Part shown: positions 52,916 to 64,000 of the stretch, in pieces
How positions within the stretch are numbered: the stretch's first letter is position 1
Layout of the letters: every line of letters starts with the position of its first letter
Assembly: GCA_026874595.1 (NCBI GenBank)
Contig: CM049310.1
Coordinates: 27,637,058-27,701,057, forward strand
Length of the DNA stretch: 64,000 nucleotides
Direction of reading: 5' to 3'
From: Sipunculus nudus
Lineage: Eukaryota > Annelida > Sipuncula > Golfingiida > Sipunculidae
Notes under the pieces: generated by a model
Told to the model about the DNA's origin: nothing
Databases searched by the model: none
The model's input: only the letters and a program-made list of their open reading frames with translations
Made by a program: the position numbers and the translations under genes

Positions 52916-54900
52916 CAGACCTGGGAGCCGCCGCCGAATTGCGCCAGCCGCCGCCGTTTATTTTTTAAGGAAGCCGCCGCCGAGAGTTTTCTTGAGCCGC
53001 CGAATTGCGCCAGCCGCCGCCAATTATTTAACACAGGCTCATCCGCCAGTGAAATACTGATAAGCTGATGAAAGAAAGGATATTCGCTTGCATATTTCAG
53101 CTTGTAAATAGTTACTACAGCAACATGTTAACACAAACCCGTCTCCAGCAGATTTCACCGAGCTGCATGGTTTCGCAATGGTCATGCATGATTAATTTTA
53201 AGGATGTTGGAAGTCATTATGTTAGACAATTAACAAGGTTCCCGAAAGCCCCTTTTTCAGATTCCCCATTTGATCAAGGGCGTATCTCTAACCCCGGTTG
53301 CTGAGAAACTATGAGAAAAAGTGCCAGAATCCAGATCATTCCCAAGTTTATTCAGTCAGATACTGATGCTTGGTCATTAAAAATATTGAGGTCGATGTGC
53401 AATATTTAAAAAAAAATGATATACTGCTCGGTTAACATTCAGGATTAATTGAAAGAAAACCGTTGGGAAAAGCTGTTATATGTGTAGAAAAAATATGCAT
53501 GCATTTTTGTTATCATTGTTTCCAGCCACAATAAGCCATTTTAGTGTACGTGTAACCGTAAACCGATGTCGGCAGCTAGCGACCGATCATAACTACGTTA
53601 TATTATAATCATGCTACAAATGTCATTCGCGTAAACACCTATGGATAAATGTCATAAAATCCTTTAGCGGAAACTTAACTTTAAAGCGAGTCTGATTGGT
53701 TTGCAATAAGAAGTTAAAACGCCAGACCAAATCAGTGTCAAACAGCTGCAGACACAGGCTGCTTCAACGACTGACAAACATTTTGCCGCATGAACATATC
53801 AAGGGTCACAGAGATCTCGGGGATGACTGAGGCTTCCACCTGCGAAAATTCATGACAGAATTCCTATTTCAATTGAGACACGTGACAAATTACGTACACA
53901 ATAGCGACCGGGAAAGTTCAGCGCAGGAAAGAAAATGTCGATCTCAGTCTAGGCCAAATGGAATCAGGGATTTCGTGGTTGTAACAGTGAGTTGGTCTGT
54001 TCACATTACATCAAGAAGAATTCACAATATGTGTTTTAAGTAATCAAATTTAAATGATTATTACAAAAACTCTTTGGCTGGGGTTCGATTTTGTACGATT
54101 ATGTCACCTCTCTCCATCATCAAATGACAGATTGTTACCAAATGTTATGATTTATTTAGAGACACTCGCGGGTGAACCATGACTTTCTGTACACTTTATA
54201 TATACACAATTTCCTGCCCCTTCACATAACCCCCATGCGATTCAATTTAAAAAAGAATCAAACACTACGTCAAGCCATGACATTTGTAGTTCGGAACACG
54301 AAAAACGATTATCCGGTTGATTTGTTATGCAAATGAGGGCACGAAAAACAGTTGCTCAGCGGATGCCAACAATGATATCTTTTTATCTCAATAGCTGAAT
54401 TGAAACCTTCGTTTTTCCTGGATGCGTTTAGCAATATAACGTTATATAATAATTCATGTGTACCCGACGTCTGTCAAAAGAAATGAGGAAAATCATAACA
54501 ATTTTCATCTGATCAAATAAGCGCTCAGCTTCACCAAAACACGCTATATTGTCAGATCTGAAAACACAATGGGGGAACCCCCATCCTTCACGTAACCACT
54601 CACTGCCCTTGTACACGGCTGGCATGATATTGAATAAAATTAATTTATCCAAAGGGTAATTACCTTGTCAAAATATTTGTTAAATTTGTTTCATATTATT
54701 GTATATATAAATATAATTGCATTAGACTGAGACAACATTTTGTCCTTAAATATTTGCCTCATTTTTACGGCTAGCCAGCCACAACGTTGTCCACTCAGCC
54801 GTCATCATTGTTCTTAGACCTGAGCCGGCTCAGCCGGCTAGCCAGCCATTATTTCTTCTAGCCAGCCGATTTACTGGTCAACGGCTGGCTCCCAGGTCTG
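52916..54900. mobile_element. Non-autonomous hAT transposon (2.0 kb)
   Basis: Left end CAGACCTGGGAGCC and the reverse complement of the right end, CAGACCTGGGAGCC, are identical over 14 bp. A perfect 8-bp duplication (gggtcaaa) flanks them, diagnostic of hAT. The left subterminal region holds two copies of a GCCGCCGAATTGCGCCAGCC motif. The right subterminal region holds several GGCTAGCCAGCC motifs, so the two ends carry different repeat families. The interior is AT-rich and has no transposase-like frame. The terminal sequence differs from that of hAT element 1, so the two belong to different families. Confidence 0.88.
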
Positions 54901-54908
54901 GGGTCAAA
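54901..54908. repeat. Target-site duplication, right (hAT element 2)
   Basis: gggtcaaa, identical to 52908-52915. Confidence 0.87.
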
Positions 54909-55147
54909 CAGTGCATTACTGAGGCATTCTTACTCGATGACAGTTTAGGTTCCGAAATAGGCACTCGTTAAACAATTCGGAGAGGCTCGCCTGACTCGTA
55001 TCAATTCGGTGTCCAAGCATTTCGAAGCAAATTCGAAACACGCCACATGCTCGAAGTTGGCTCGTGTCAATCCGTACTGGTCTCCTACGCTTTCCCTTAG
55101 TCCAGAAGTGGCGCTGTTGTGTAGTCCGCCTGCTCTGTTGCACACAT

Positions 55148-55312
55148 GGGGTAATAGTAATAAGTAATAGTAATAGTAATAGACTATTACAGCTTTTTCC
55201 ATGTAAAAGTAATAGTAATAGTAATAGACTCAAAAATTTGAGCTGTAATAGTAATAGTAATATAAACAGAAGGCAAAGTAATAGAGTAATACATATTACT
55301 TTCTATTACTTC
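55148..55312. repeat. Degenerate (AGTAAT)n-rich repeat block
   Basis: AGTAATAGTAATAG runs occur at 55153-55180, 55207-55226 and 55241-55262, separated by ACTATTACAGCTTTTTCC and an AAAAATTTGAGCT spacer. ATTACTTTCTATTACTTCC closes the block in the opposite orientation. The inverted end could mark a small transposon, but I could not find a target duplication. Confidence 0.65.
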
Positions 55313-56060
55313 CTGTGAGCCTCTTGATTATGAAGCATATCAGCAATTAATGCTGAACAGACTCAGTTCTCATCCAGTAATTGCCCAGGATTTGCCTATT
55401 GTTGAAGCAAGCATGGGCCAGCTGCCACATTGCTGGTGACCACTGGTGCTAATTACATAAGAGTACTGGACAGAGTAGGTCACAGCCAAACAAGCACAAT
55501 CTGACCTTTGATTAATAAACCATGGATAAACAGAGGCATGTTTGATGTTAAGAGACAGATAAATAGTGTATTATTATTGTGACATGTACATCTTATCTCA
55601 CATCCATCAATCCATAGGCATATTTTGAAATGTACCTAGATTTGATTTCACAAGCCAGTTTGCATCTTAATCATACAGACTGCAATACCACACATTTAAA
55701 TAAAATATATTATTGAACCAGATACAGAGCAGACCCAAAATGTTCATGATAAGCTTATGTTGTTTTCACTAAGCATAATGTAATATGATGTATTGAAGCC
55801 TATAATGCTATAAACTCATACAAGTACTACAATCACTTGGATAAAGTCATACTGCAGGCACATGTATTATCTAGTTAATGTATATACAAATTCTTTTAAA
55901 ACTATTCTTTTAATACTTGACTGTTATTTCATAGTACCAATTTTACAGACCTTCATTCAGTATCTAAAATTATGTTAATTTATATTTTGAAAATTAAATT
56001 AGCCATTTATTTCACGATTTTAATTTATTTGATTAATATCTGAAATTTTGATATCAAATA
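55313..56060. other. No recognised gene
   Basis: AT-rich non-coding DNA; no exon or repeat recognised. Confidence 0.5.
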
Positions 56061-56132
56061 ATTAGATTATGTTATGTACAAAATTTAAAGTACACGATTA
56101 GATTATGTTATGTACAAAATTTAAAGTACAAG
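56061..56132. repeat. 36-bp perfect-like tandem duplication
   Basis: Two adjacent copies of a 36-bp unit starting ATTAGATTATGTTATGTACA differ only at the last two bases (CG versus AG). Confidence 0.9.
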
Positions 56133-56300
56133 ATTGTTTAATGCCAAATTTTTTTTTAAGTGATTTAAATATGGTATTTGTTTTGTAAAATTAATGTAGG
56201 TTTAAATCACTCTCCATATTCCTAAATTATCCTATGCTGATTTTGCTGCAATGAAGAATAAAAGCCATGCATGCTACCATTATTGTAAAGGATTACGCGT

Positions 56301-56590
56301 CAGTTGGACGGGCGCCAGTTGGACGGGTCGCATTTAGATGGTCCCATTTGGATGGGTCCCTGTTAGACAGATCCCAGTTGGAAGAAGTCCACTGAGAAGC
56401 TATGTTATATTTATGTGACTTTATTACACATGAAAATAGCCAGGGATTGAAGGCTTTGTTATTTCTGAAACCCATTCGTTATTGAAAGAGTGTCTGTCTG
56501 GGACCCGTCCAACTTGGACCCTTTGGACTAGCCCGTCCAGATGGGATTGTAAAAATCTGACCTGTCTATCTGAAACCCATCCATTTGGGA
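56301..56590. mobile_element. MITE-like unit of inverted 15-bp repeats
   Basis: The left side has about six head-to-tail 15-bp units of the form CAGTTGGACGGGTCC. The right side (about 56493-56590) carries the same motif in inverted orientation (GGGACCCGTCCAACTTGG, AGCCCGTCCAGATGGGAT, ACCCATCCATTTGGGAT). The two sides flank about 100 bp of unrelated AT-rich sequence. Ends built of short inverted tandem repeats are seen in some foldback-type elements. I found no clean target duplication, so the exact limits are uncertain. Confidence 0.6.
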
Positions 56591-57130
56591 TGACACCTTA
56601 TAAAGTTTACCACCTCTGTTCACTCTCAAGATGTACTATGTGATGGTATAAAACATGGCATCACATCCAAATGAACAAATACACCAGAGAAGACGGGGTA
56701 CTTTTGTCTCAAGTTAGGTTCTGTCCAGAATCTTGATGTTAACAGTATATTTATTGGATATATTTATAAAGATTGAGAAACAGGACACAGGCCTACATGA
56801 ATTCCTCTCCTGATACATACATAAAGGACTAAATTGTCAGCGTTTATACTAATTAATAAAATGCAATAATCATGCATATGATTGGAGACAATTTTTAGTT
56901 ACAATGAAAATCTTTATTTATTAACTATGAGAAAGGCAAGATTAAATCTAAACGGAAGTATGTACTATAAAATAAATTGATGTGACATATATATGAAAAT
57001 AATATAATATATAATATAAAATTGTCCGGGATGACGGTATAGTTTGTTGCCCAGGGAATAAGCTCACCAAAGTGTGACCCCTGGTGCAATTAGTCTTGTT
57101 CTGATAACAGAACGCTCTTAAGAGGGGATG
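56591..57130. other. No recognised gene
   Basis: A 139-codon minus-strand frame (56948-57367) is the longest in the window. Its N-terminal and C-terminal thirds translate AT-rich low-complexity DNA and its middle crosses the tRNA-like unit, so I do not call it a gene. Confidence 0.45.
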
Positions 57131-57286
57131 TGTTACGGGATGACATAAAAGCGGACCGAACTGTCTCACTAGTGAAGCTTGCTTTTCTAGCGAAGCGGTT
57201 GGAACGCAGAACATGTGCGCCACCGACATGGGTTCAAATCCCGGATCGGCCTGATATATTCCCCTGAGCAATTTGTCTTCGTAACA
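57131..57286 (+). mobile_element. TG..CA-bounded unit with tRNA-like Pol III promoter
   Basis: The unit begins TGTTACG and ends CGTAACA, the same terminal 7-mers as the solo LTR at 2819-3612. Inside are a good A-box match, TAGCGAAGCGGTTGG (57190-57204), and a B-box match, GGGTTCAAATCCC (57230-57242), spaced as in tRNA genes. No working cloverleaf forms: the D-stem GCG/CGC pairs, the acceptor does not. No clear target duplication is visible. It may be a tRNA-derived SINE, or a small LTR-like unit that has captured a tRNA promoter; the ends could also match by chance. Confidence 0.45.
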
Positions 57287-57424
57287 GTATATGATACTGG
57301 AAATAGACATGAAGACTATGTTGATTACATGTACAAAGCTGATACTTCTGTGAGGCAAGTTATCCATCTAATGCAAGGGGGTAATTACGAAACTTTCATC
57401 CCCGCAGCCTTTGAAGATGAGTAG
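57287..57424 (+). CDS. Possible terminal coding exon, unknown protein
   Basis: A frame of 45 codons plus stop follows a pyrimidine-containing AG (TTTGTCTTCGTAACAG). Its composition looks protein-like: acidic and aromatic, with YDTGNRHEDYVDYMYK, then SVRQVIHLMQGGNY, ending FEDE and TAG. The frame is also open upstream to 57215 through the tRNA-like unit. I do not recognise the family. No polyadenylation signal or upstream partner exon was identified. It may be a last exon, a decayed transposon ORF, or a chance frame. Confidence 0.25.
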   Translation, partial: VYDTGNRHEDYVDYMYKADTSVRQVIHLMQGGNYETFIPAAFEDE

Positions 57425-58502
57425 ACTAACTGGGATGGATGCATGCTGGTTTACCCCCTCTAAACAAGTAAACATGAAGTTCATTGTTGCATTACCAATA
57501 CACAGTAAATGATAGGAACAGGGTTGCTCACATGCCGATGTAGTTGTTGCCCAGTATACCAGTATACCTGTGTCTACTGGACCTGTACCTTACTATTTCA
57601 GAAATACCTGTACCTGTACCTAGACCCTGTGCCATAGACATGGCCCTGAAATATATTATATGATACATAAAAATACTAGTATATAATACATTTGCTTATA
57701 ATAGAGAGAACACCTATCCTCACAGTGGGCCAGGAAATGGACATATAAGTTGTCAAATATGTATGACATATATGTTGTCTGGAGTTGTTATTGTTCACAG
57801 AACGGAAACTTTGTCTCGGCGTTAACATTATCTTGTTGGCGTTAGACTGTGTCGTGACAATCCCGCTGTATACCCCACTGGCTTCAGGCAAACAAAAAAT
57901 TGAAAGAGTCCCTATTACTTTAATTCCAGTAACTTTTTAGCTGGTCATATAGATCAAATTTCTTTTCTGCCTAAGATGCGTCCAAAAGGCTTGAGCAGGT
58001 AGGGCATGGCCTAGTTCCCTGGTTTTAACCCCGCGATGCATCAAGAGGAGAAAACTCGATGGTCGGATTGGATCAGTATAAATTAATCAGGACTAATTAA
58101 TCCATGACGTCAGCTGGTGTAACAGACGCCTTCTGTGCTCATTTAATTTCCTAAGTATCTGAGCTCAGCACAGATGTTCCCCGTCTAAGTTTCAGCTTAT
58201 ACCTGGTACTAAGACGACATCTGCGGTCGGCTCTGTCCAGTATAACTTGCTGTGTCATGATCGGCGCTGGTAGCACTAACAAGTTATGTCTGCTCTATGT
58301 CTGGTGGCGTATAATGATATAAAACAAACCATAGAATCGAGACACCCGTGGTAGCTTTAATAGTTGTCCTGTCAGCCAGAACTATAAAAATATCTGGATG
58401 ACTTTTATGTGTATCCTATCGTATTTTCCAATTAATGAAAATTAACAAGTTGGCGAATTAGCCGATCAGGTAAAGATTGATAAAACCGATGTCTGAATAT
58501 GC
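57425..58502. other. No recognised gene
   Basis: A short degenerate run of CAGTATACC and ACCTGTACC motifs lies at 57551-57635. The rest is non-coding in appearance. Confidence 0.45.
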
Positions 58503-58507
58503 ACATA

Positions 58508-58682
58508 CAGAGGCGGATCCACCCCCTTTTTCATCAGAAACGTTTTTTTTAAGGGCTTCAGACAAAATTTGCGGCCTAGACCCCCCCCCCCTTTTCCGGA
58601 CCTGGGGACTTTTTTTTAGGGTTTGCATTAGTCCTCCTGGGTTGGACCCCTCCCCTTTTCCTAAATCCTGGATCCGCGCTTG
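58508..58682. mobile_element. MITE (175 bp) with GGCGGATCCA-type ends
   Basis: The left end is CAGAGGCGGATCCA and the reverse complement of the right end is CAAGCGCGGATCCA, 11 of 14 matching. A 5-bp acata lies on both sides (58503-58507 and 58683-58687). The interior has C-rich runs (CCCCCTTTT) and no coding capacity. The superfamily is uncertain because the 5-bp duplication is not diagnostic. Confidence 0.65.
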
Positions 58683-58687
58683 ACATA

Positions 58688-61600
58688 TGTTAAATCTATT
58701 TGTCCAAACTTCTAGGTCTAAACAGTTCCTATTTACAACTCAAGCATTGTAGCTTTATGTAGCTTTACTGCATAAATAGTATTTCAAGAAAGTTTAATTT
58801 CATTTGAAAATAGTTCAAGTTATGAATATCAGTGATTAAAACAAGAGCAATTAAAAGTGTAAATCTAAACAGACATCTAAACAGACCATTACACCGATTG
58901 GTCTACAATCGAAAGAATTTAATATATACACCGCTTTCATACAACCAAAGAATATTTGATATTTGCAAGCATTTCTACAGACACAAGAAACTGTATTGCT
59001 CACAAGCGTTTATATAGATGAAGTCTTTGGTATAGTCATAAGCTATTTTTTTCAAATCATCTTGGTGTTAGCTACCATGATTAAATCCTCAGTGCCTTTC
59101 TCAAGCTGTGTCTTTGATTCAGTTAGCTAATACTTATTAGTCGTAACCTGCCACATAAATGCGGGGAGAACGCTATATAATATGGGTGGCGATTGGCACG
59201 ATTTGTATCACCCCGACGCGATACAAACGAAGACTTTTTTAATTGAACAGTGTATGTAGCGTCGTGACTTGGTACTATTATATTAAACCTCTAATTGACT
59301 TCTGGGTAAATTGAATAAAACTGTTACTGCATCAGGCTCCGGTTCTCTGTTTTGTTATAGGGATGAGTGCTTTAATTAAATTTGCAGGGTTAAGGCAACG
59401 CATGTATAGAATGTATAGAATTGACATTGAATGGCCATAGTGCCTGGTCCAAATCTTATAATATTTGAGGTTGTGTTAATTTCAATAGTTTTTTTGTAGT
59501 AAAATATAGATTTATTAGAAGAGATGATTGTATTAGTAGCAATTGTAGTATTTGTGGTAGTTGTAGCTGTAATAGTCGTAGTAGAAGTATAGTAGTACGA
59601 GGAACAATTCGTAATTAAATACTAAAATTCATATAACCCCCCTTGTGATATACATGTAATTATATAAATTAACTGTAATATAAATAATGATGAAGAGAGC
59701 TTCTTATATCACTTATACTTCTTTTGGTATAATATCGTGTACACTTCCTTCTAGATTAACATATCAAACACGTATGACTGATGTAGTTAATAATCCTTCC
59801 TGATTATGCATACACACATCATTGATATCATAAGCACAAAGCTACATTGTACCACAGCTGATTCAACAACAGTTGCACGTACGGCGGTTACTTATTGAGT
59901 GACACGGTATTCAATATTGCAAGCTCGCATTGACGTAATACATTTACATATTATCTTTCAAAATCTCTAACAATAACATCTAAAATAGAATATTTGGGTG
60001 AAGAAAAAAACTCTAGAAATTTAATGGATGCGAATACCTCTCTCGAAATCTACCAATAACAGTTGCCTACGAACGGGTAATTGGCAGATTGTTCTTTATA
60101 CATGTATAACAAGACACCAAGGATATATCCTCCGGTTGCAGATATTAACTATTGTAACGTATCAATATATTGTCAGTTAACTAACTTTCAGTTTGCACTC
60201 AAACACATATAAATAGAACAGATAGGATAATCATAATAAAGATTGAAATCAATATATCGCTTGACAATGTGTATATAAATAGTTATCCGGATATAAACCA
60301 CAGGAATTTCTCACGAACTAACAAGTTCTCACATTACCTTGAGAATATATATCTCTTGATCGATCACTTACATGTGTGTCAATAGTATTTTGGTTTCCAT
60401 GACATTGTGCTTGCTGGCATATATACTCGTGTTTTATTTAGTACGGTATTAAAATAAAGATTAAATCCACTTGGACTTGTATCAATAACCGTAATTGATT
60501 ACATCCGTGAATGGTCGTTTTTCTTTATAATCGATTAAATCGATGAAATTTAATGTAAGTCAACATAAACGATCAAGTACGGACAGGCATGACGTCAAAT
60601 TATCTGGAAAACGAATCTTTTAATTATTTGCATGAGAAACATAACGACGCGGGACACAGAGAAGCAACTAATGTTACAACAAAAGTTAAAACAAAATATT
60701 GAACAGCGGAGCCACTTTACGGAAACATAATATTTATGGTTAGTGTTTTTTTAAATATCAGCCATCAGTCTACAGCAGTTAATGTTTCTCTTTACGAGTA
60801 TGTTCAGAGTACACAATTAACATGATTTATCGTGTCTTTGCAGATTACTGAGGACGATTAGTGTTTGCCAAGTCTGTCACAATAGCGACGACCGGGGGGT
60901 TCTTCAGTTTAAGAAAATTGGTCACTTCAGCGGAAGTATATTTTTGATAATTAATTCATAATACTTCGGCTGTTTTTTTTCTGTCATAAAACACCACTTA
61001 AAACTTTCTTACACCGTATGTGCGAGACATTTAATCTGTGCCTCGTTACCTCCTCTACTGAACCAGCTGGATTCTCTCTGTCCCTGACAGGGAAGATGAC
61101 TGCCGATTATCGCCGAGCTCTCCGCGTGTTTGCAGACTCCCTCTGATTTAATGCTTGTCACGGGAGGCCTTGGCCATCTATGACAATGTTAATGTATCTG
61201 AGGACTTTAAAGATACCTTGTTTTAGGTTCACAAAACTAAAATCGGTAGAGATGACAAACACGGTAACAAAACGTGTGTGTAAAATGTTCTCATGTTCTC
61301 ATCTCTTTTTTTTCGTATAAATAACGTACAAAAGCAGCTTTAATGATTTTAAAATTTACAGTTTAGTAACCATTTGACAAACGCAAAGCCCTTGCAATAT
61401 CTGAAGAAGGTAAGGGATAAAATTGTAACATCAAACGACACTTACCTCAGTGAGTGGAAGTTTGATTGTGATTCTACCGAGATGTAACGAATACGAAGTG
61501 GTTACGTTCTCACGTGACCTATGAGTGAGAGTTACAGCGAGGTAGAACTACTTATAAACAGGATCGTTACAGTCTCCCCGGTTTAAGTGGATAAGTGGGC

Positions 61601-63370
61601 TTTGATGATACCCTTTAATATTCCCCCGGGGAAGGGCGCCATCTGTGGGCTTTTTTTAGATAACTAACCTCACTCTCGGGAACCCGGACTCTTGCAATGT
61701 TGAAAGTCTGGGACACTGGCACACGCCATAGGCGTCCCTGCATGAAAATATGGTGATTAACACACAACGCGGCAGTGAAAGGATGTCTGAACATGTCGCG
61801 TGTCTGATTAATCGACCTTAACTAAGACGCTGTAAAGACTAATAAGATTCCAAATATTGAAATTTATTGCTACGATTCTCTTAAAGATACCATGGGGAGA
61901 CAGGACATCTTTATTTTGTAAGATATTATATTCATATTTATATAGAACGTATGGTTCTTTGTTCTGATTGAATAATAACGGTAAAAGCAGCTCGCTTATA
62001 TTTTGATATGGTCATAATCAAACACGCGCATAATGTTAACATACAAAGTATATTACTCATATGCTTTCTAAATCCAAATTATTAAATTTGTTTCAAATTG
62101 GAGTATCAGCTAGATGTGTTATAACATTAGAAGTGTTTTGGGGTTTCAACACCAGGACTGGCACAGGGCCAAGAATCGGACCAGCGAGAGCGGGGTTTCA
62201 ATTTGGAGCTGAGCTGGATGCACAAAGCGATATACCACGCTCTCATTGGTCTGATTAGAATTTTTCGCCCTTTGCCAACTCTGATGGTGAAACCTGGAAA
62301 ATCTTGTTATACAAAGCAGCGGTTAAAGCGAAGGAGAGAAGACCTGCAGTGTGTAACCGCTGGTGTCCCCGAACCCTGACCACAAGCACTTGTCTCAAAT
62401 ACACATATCATTGTTCTATATTGTAAGTGAATAAGTGAATTAGTGAATAAGTACTTAGAACAGGCTTGAAATACCGGCACAAAATTGAAGACAACAAAGT
62501 TCGCAATATCATAATCCTCAAAGTGTCAATAAAACTTTAAAGGAAAGAAAAAAAAAACAAAAACAGATTCCATGGTCTCAAGTATACATATAAAATCACA
62601 TAAAGCATGTCAATTATAAACAAAGAAATGCACGCTTTCAGGGGGAGATGTAAATCACACTCTCTGCGGGACATATTAAAATAACCCCAAACGATCCTAT
62701 CAATTTATATCCCGGGTAACTGTTAAATCTGGATCAATATGAATAACAGACTGGACTGATATATTATCTTATAACTTACATATTACCATACATCTAATCA
62801 TGTAAAGCTGGCTTTTTTCTACAATCAATAGAATATTTCGGAACCGTGCATTATCTTCAGAATAAGAATGTATGTCTTTTGCTTATTAATGAGGTCGATC
62901 ATCCAACGAACGATTTAGGTTTCCATTCAATCTTATTTTGCCAGCGGAAAAACTGTATGTAATTCATCTTGGGGCTCTCATTTATAAAGATTTTTAGCAT
63001 ATCATTAGTTAGTTTTCCGATTCCTTCCATGTCCTTTTGTGAACCTCTATGTCCTAGACCTCTTCTTGGTAGACTGGTTACATCTTTGTTTTCGTATGGA
63101 TTGTGCTCTTGAATTTATGTTAACGGCATTTTCATGCATTTTTCTTGAGAATAAAGTACTTGCTTATATTTTATATTCATAAAATGAATACATTGCTTAA
63201 ATATTTTGATACACTTTTGCTCTTCAGAATATATTGTATACATCTTCGTATTTCTAGCGGTATAGAGAAGGTATTCTGGTCCTTTTTTTACATCAGTGTG
63301 TGAGATGTTTCATGACATGTGCTTCCACATTACGATAATGGACGACGAAGGTATATATTGCTTGACAATC
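58688..63370. other. No recognised gene
   Basis: A 4.7-kb AT-rich stretch. A degenerate (GTA)n/(TAG)n patch lies at about 59530-59602. A GC-richer patch at 61060-61170 has no open frame I recognise. The small frames at 58832-59017 and 62061-62258 resemble nothing known. Confidence 0.4.
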
Positions 63371-64000
63371 CATGATACGTAACTCTGAATCATGAATGAC
63401 AAGGCATGATACGTCACGGTGAACCATGAGTGACAAAGCATGACACGTCATTGTGAACCATGAGTGACAAAGCATGTTACATCACTGTAAAACAAGCATT
63501 GACAGACACGATACGTCGCTGTGGACCCGAAGTGACAATTAGGCATGATACGTCACTGTGAACCCTGAGTGTCAAGGCATGATACGTCACTGTGAACCCT
63601 GAGTGTCAAGGCATGATACGTCACTGTGAACCCTGAGTGTCAAGGCATGATACGTCACTGTGAACCCTGAGTGTCAAGGCATGATACGTCATTGTGAACC
63701 CTGAGTAACAAGGTATGATAGTCACTATGAACCATGTGGGACAAAGCATGATACATCACTATGAACAAAGCGTGATACGTCACTGTAAAACAAGCATTGA
63801 AAAGGCAGGATACGTCACTGTGGACCCGGAGAGACAAGGCATGATACGTCACTGTGAACCTGGATTGACAAGGCATGATACGTCACTGTAAAACAAGCAC
63901 TGGCAAAGCGTGGTATGTCACTGTGATCCCAATGTGATAAGGCATGATACGTCACTGTGATCCCATAGTGACAAGGCACGATACGTCGCTGTGGACCCGG
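63371..64000. repeat. 34-bp minisatellite, ~19 copies, continues past the window
   Basis: The unit is CATGATACGTCACTGTGAAC followed by CCTGAGTGTCAAGG. Units near 63540-63690 are almost identical and the rest diverge. At least three subtypes alternate (GAACCCTGAG, AAAACAAGCATTG, GGACCCGGAG). Most units contain TACGTCA, a CRE-like half of the bZIP site TGACGTA. The minus-strand open frames read across it are artefacts. Confidence 0.93.

Noticed and set aside
56948-57367. Longest open frame in the window (139 codons, minus strand)
   Set aside because: It translates the tRNA-like unit in antisense and AT-rich low-complexity DNA; no domain, start context or splice structure supports it.
63371-64000. 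Regularly spaced repeats that superficially recall a CRISPR array
   Set aside because: There are no unique spacers between the repeats, the units abut head to tail, and the DNA is eukaryotic; it is a minisatellite.

Overview
This is AT-rich, repeat-dense metazoan DNA. I see no complete protein-coding gene, no operon structure and no bacterial signals. Long (TA)n and poly-G/C tracts, several minisatellites, non-autonomous DNA transposons and tRNA-derived repeats fit a marine invertebrate nuclear genome. A mollusc or other lophotrochozoan is my best guess, but nothing here fixes the taxon. The only convincing host coding sequence is one exon on the minus strand (7560-7773). It encodes the start codon, a glycosylatable N-terminus and most of TM1 of a class A (rhodopsin-like) GPCR, and it is bounded by a good acceptor and a GTAAGA donor. 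Its other exons were not found, so the window is read as an intron/intergenic stretch around that gene plus accessory DNA.

Layout: 1-9 kb has a 794-bp solo LTR (2819-3612, TG..CA ends, 4-bp target duplication), a 31-bp minisatellite and the GPCR exon. 9-24 kb holds a 43-bp triplet, a tRNA-like repeat, a LINE reverse-transcriptase C-terminal relic, a ~17-copy 46-bp minisatellite, a pure 12-bp array and a 33-bp repeat. 25-26.3 kb is a ~190-bp satellite with a higher-order duplication. 26-46 kb is largely featureless AT-rich DNA with many TA tracts, a ~3.5-kb element bounded by ~150-bp inverted arms (35163-38685) and a minus-strand tRNA-like repeat.

47-59 kb is the transposon-rich part. It has two non-autonomous hAT elements with perfect 8-bp target duplications (47183-49717, 52916-54900), a 159-bp pogo/Tigger-type MITE sitting in a (TA)n tract (51182-51340), a MITE built from inverted 15-bp repeats (56301-56590), a 156-bp TG..CA-bounded unit with Pol III A- and B-box-like motifs (57131-57286) and a 175-bp MITE (58508-58682). 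The window ends inside a 34-bp minisatellite whose units carry a CRE-like TACGTCA motif (63371-64000+).

The strongest results are structural: the transposons with target-site duplications that can be read directly. The most novel candidate is the 156-bp TG..CA unit carrying a tRNA-like promoter, which shares its terminal 7-mers with the solo LTR. All coordinates were read by eye; no search or alignment was run.
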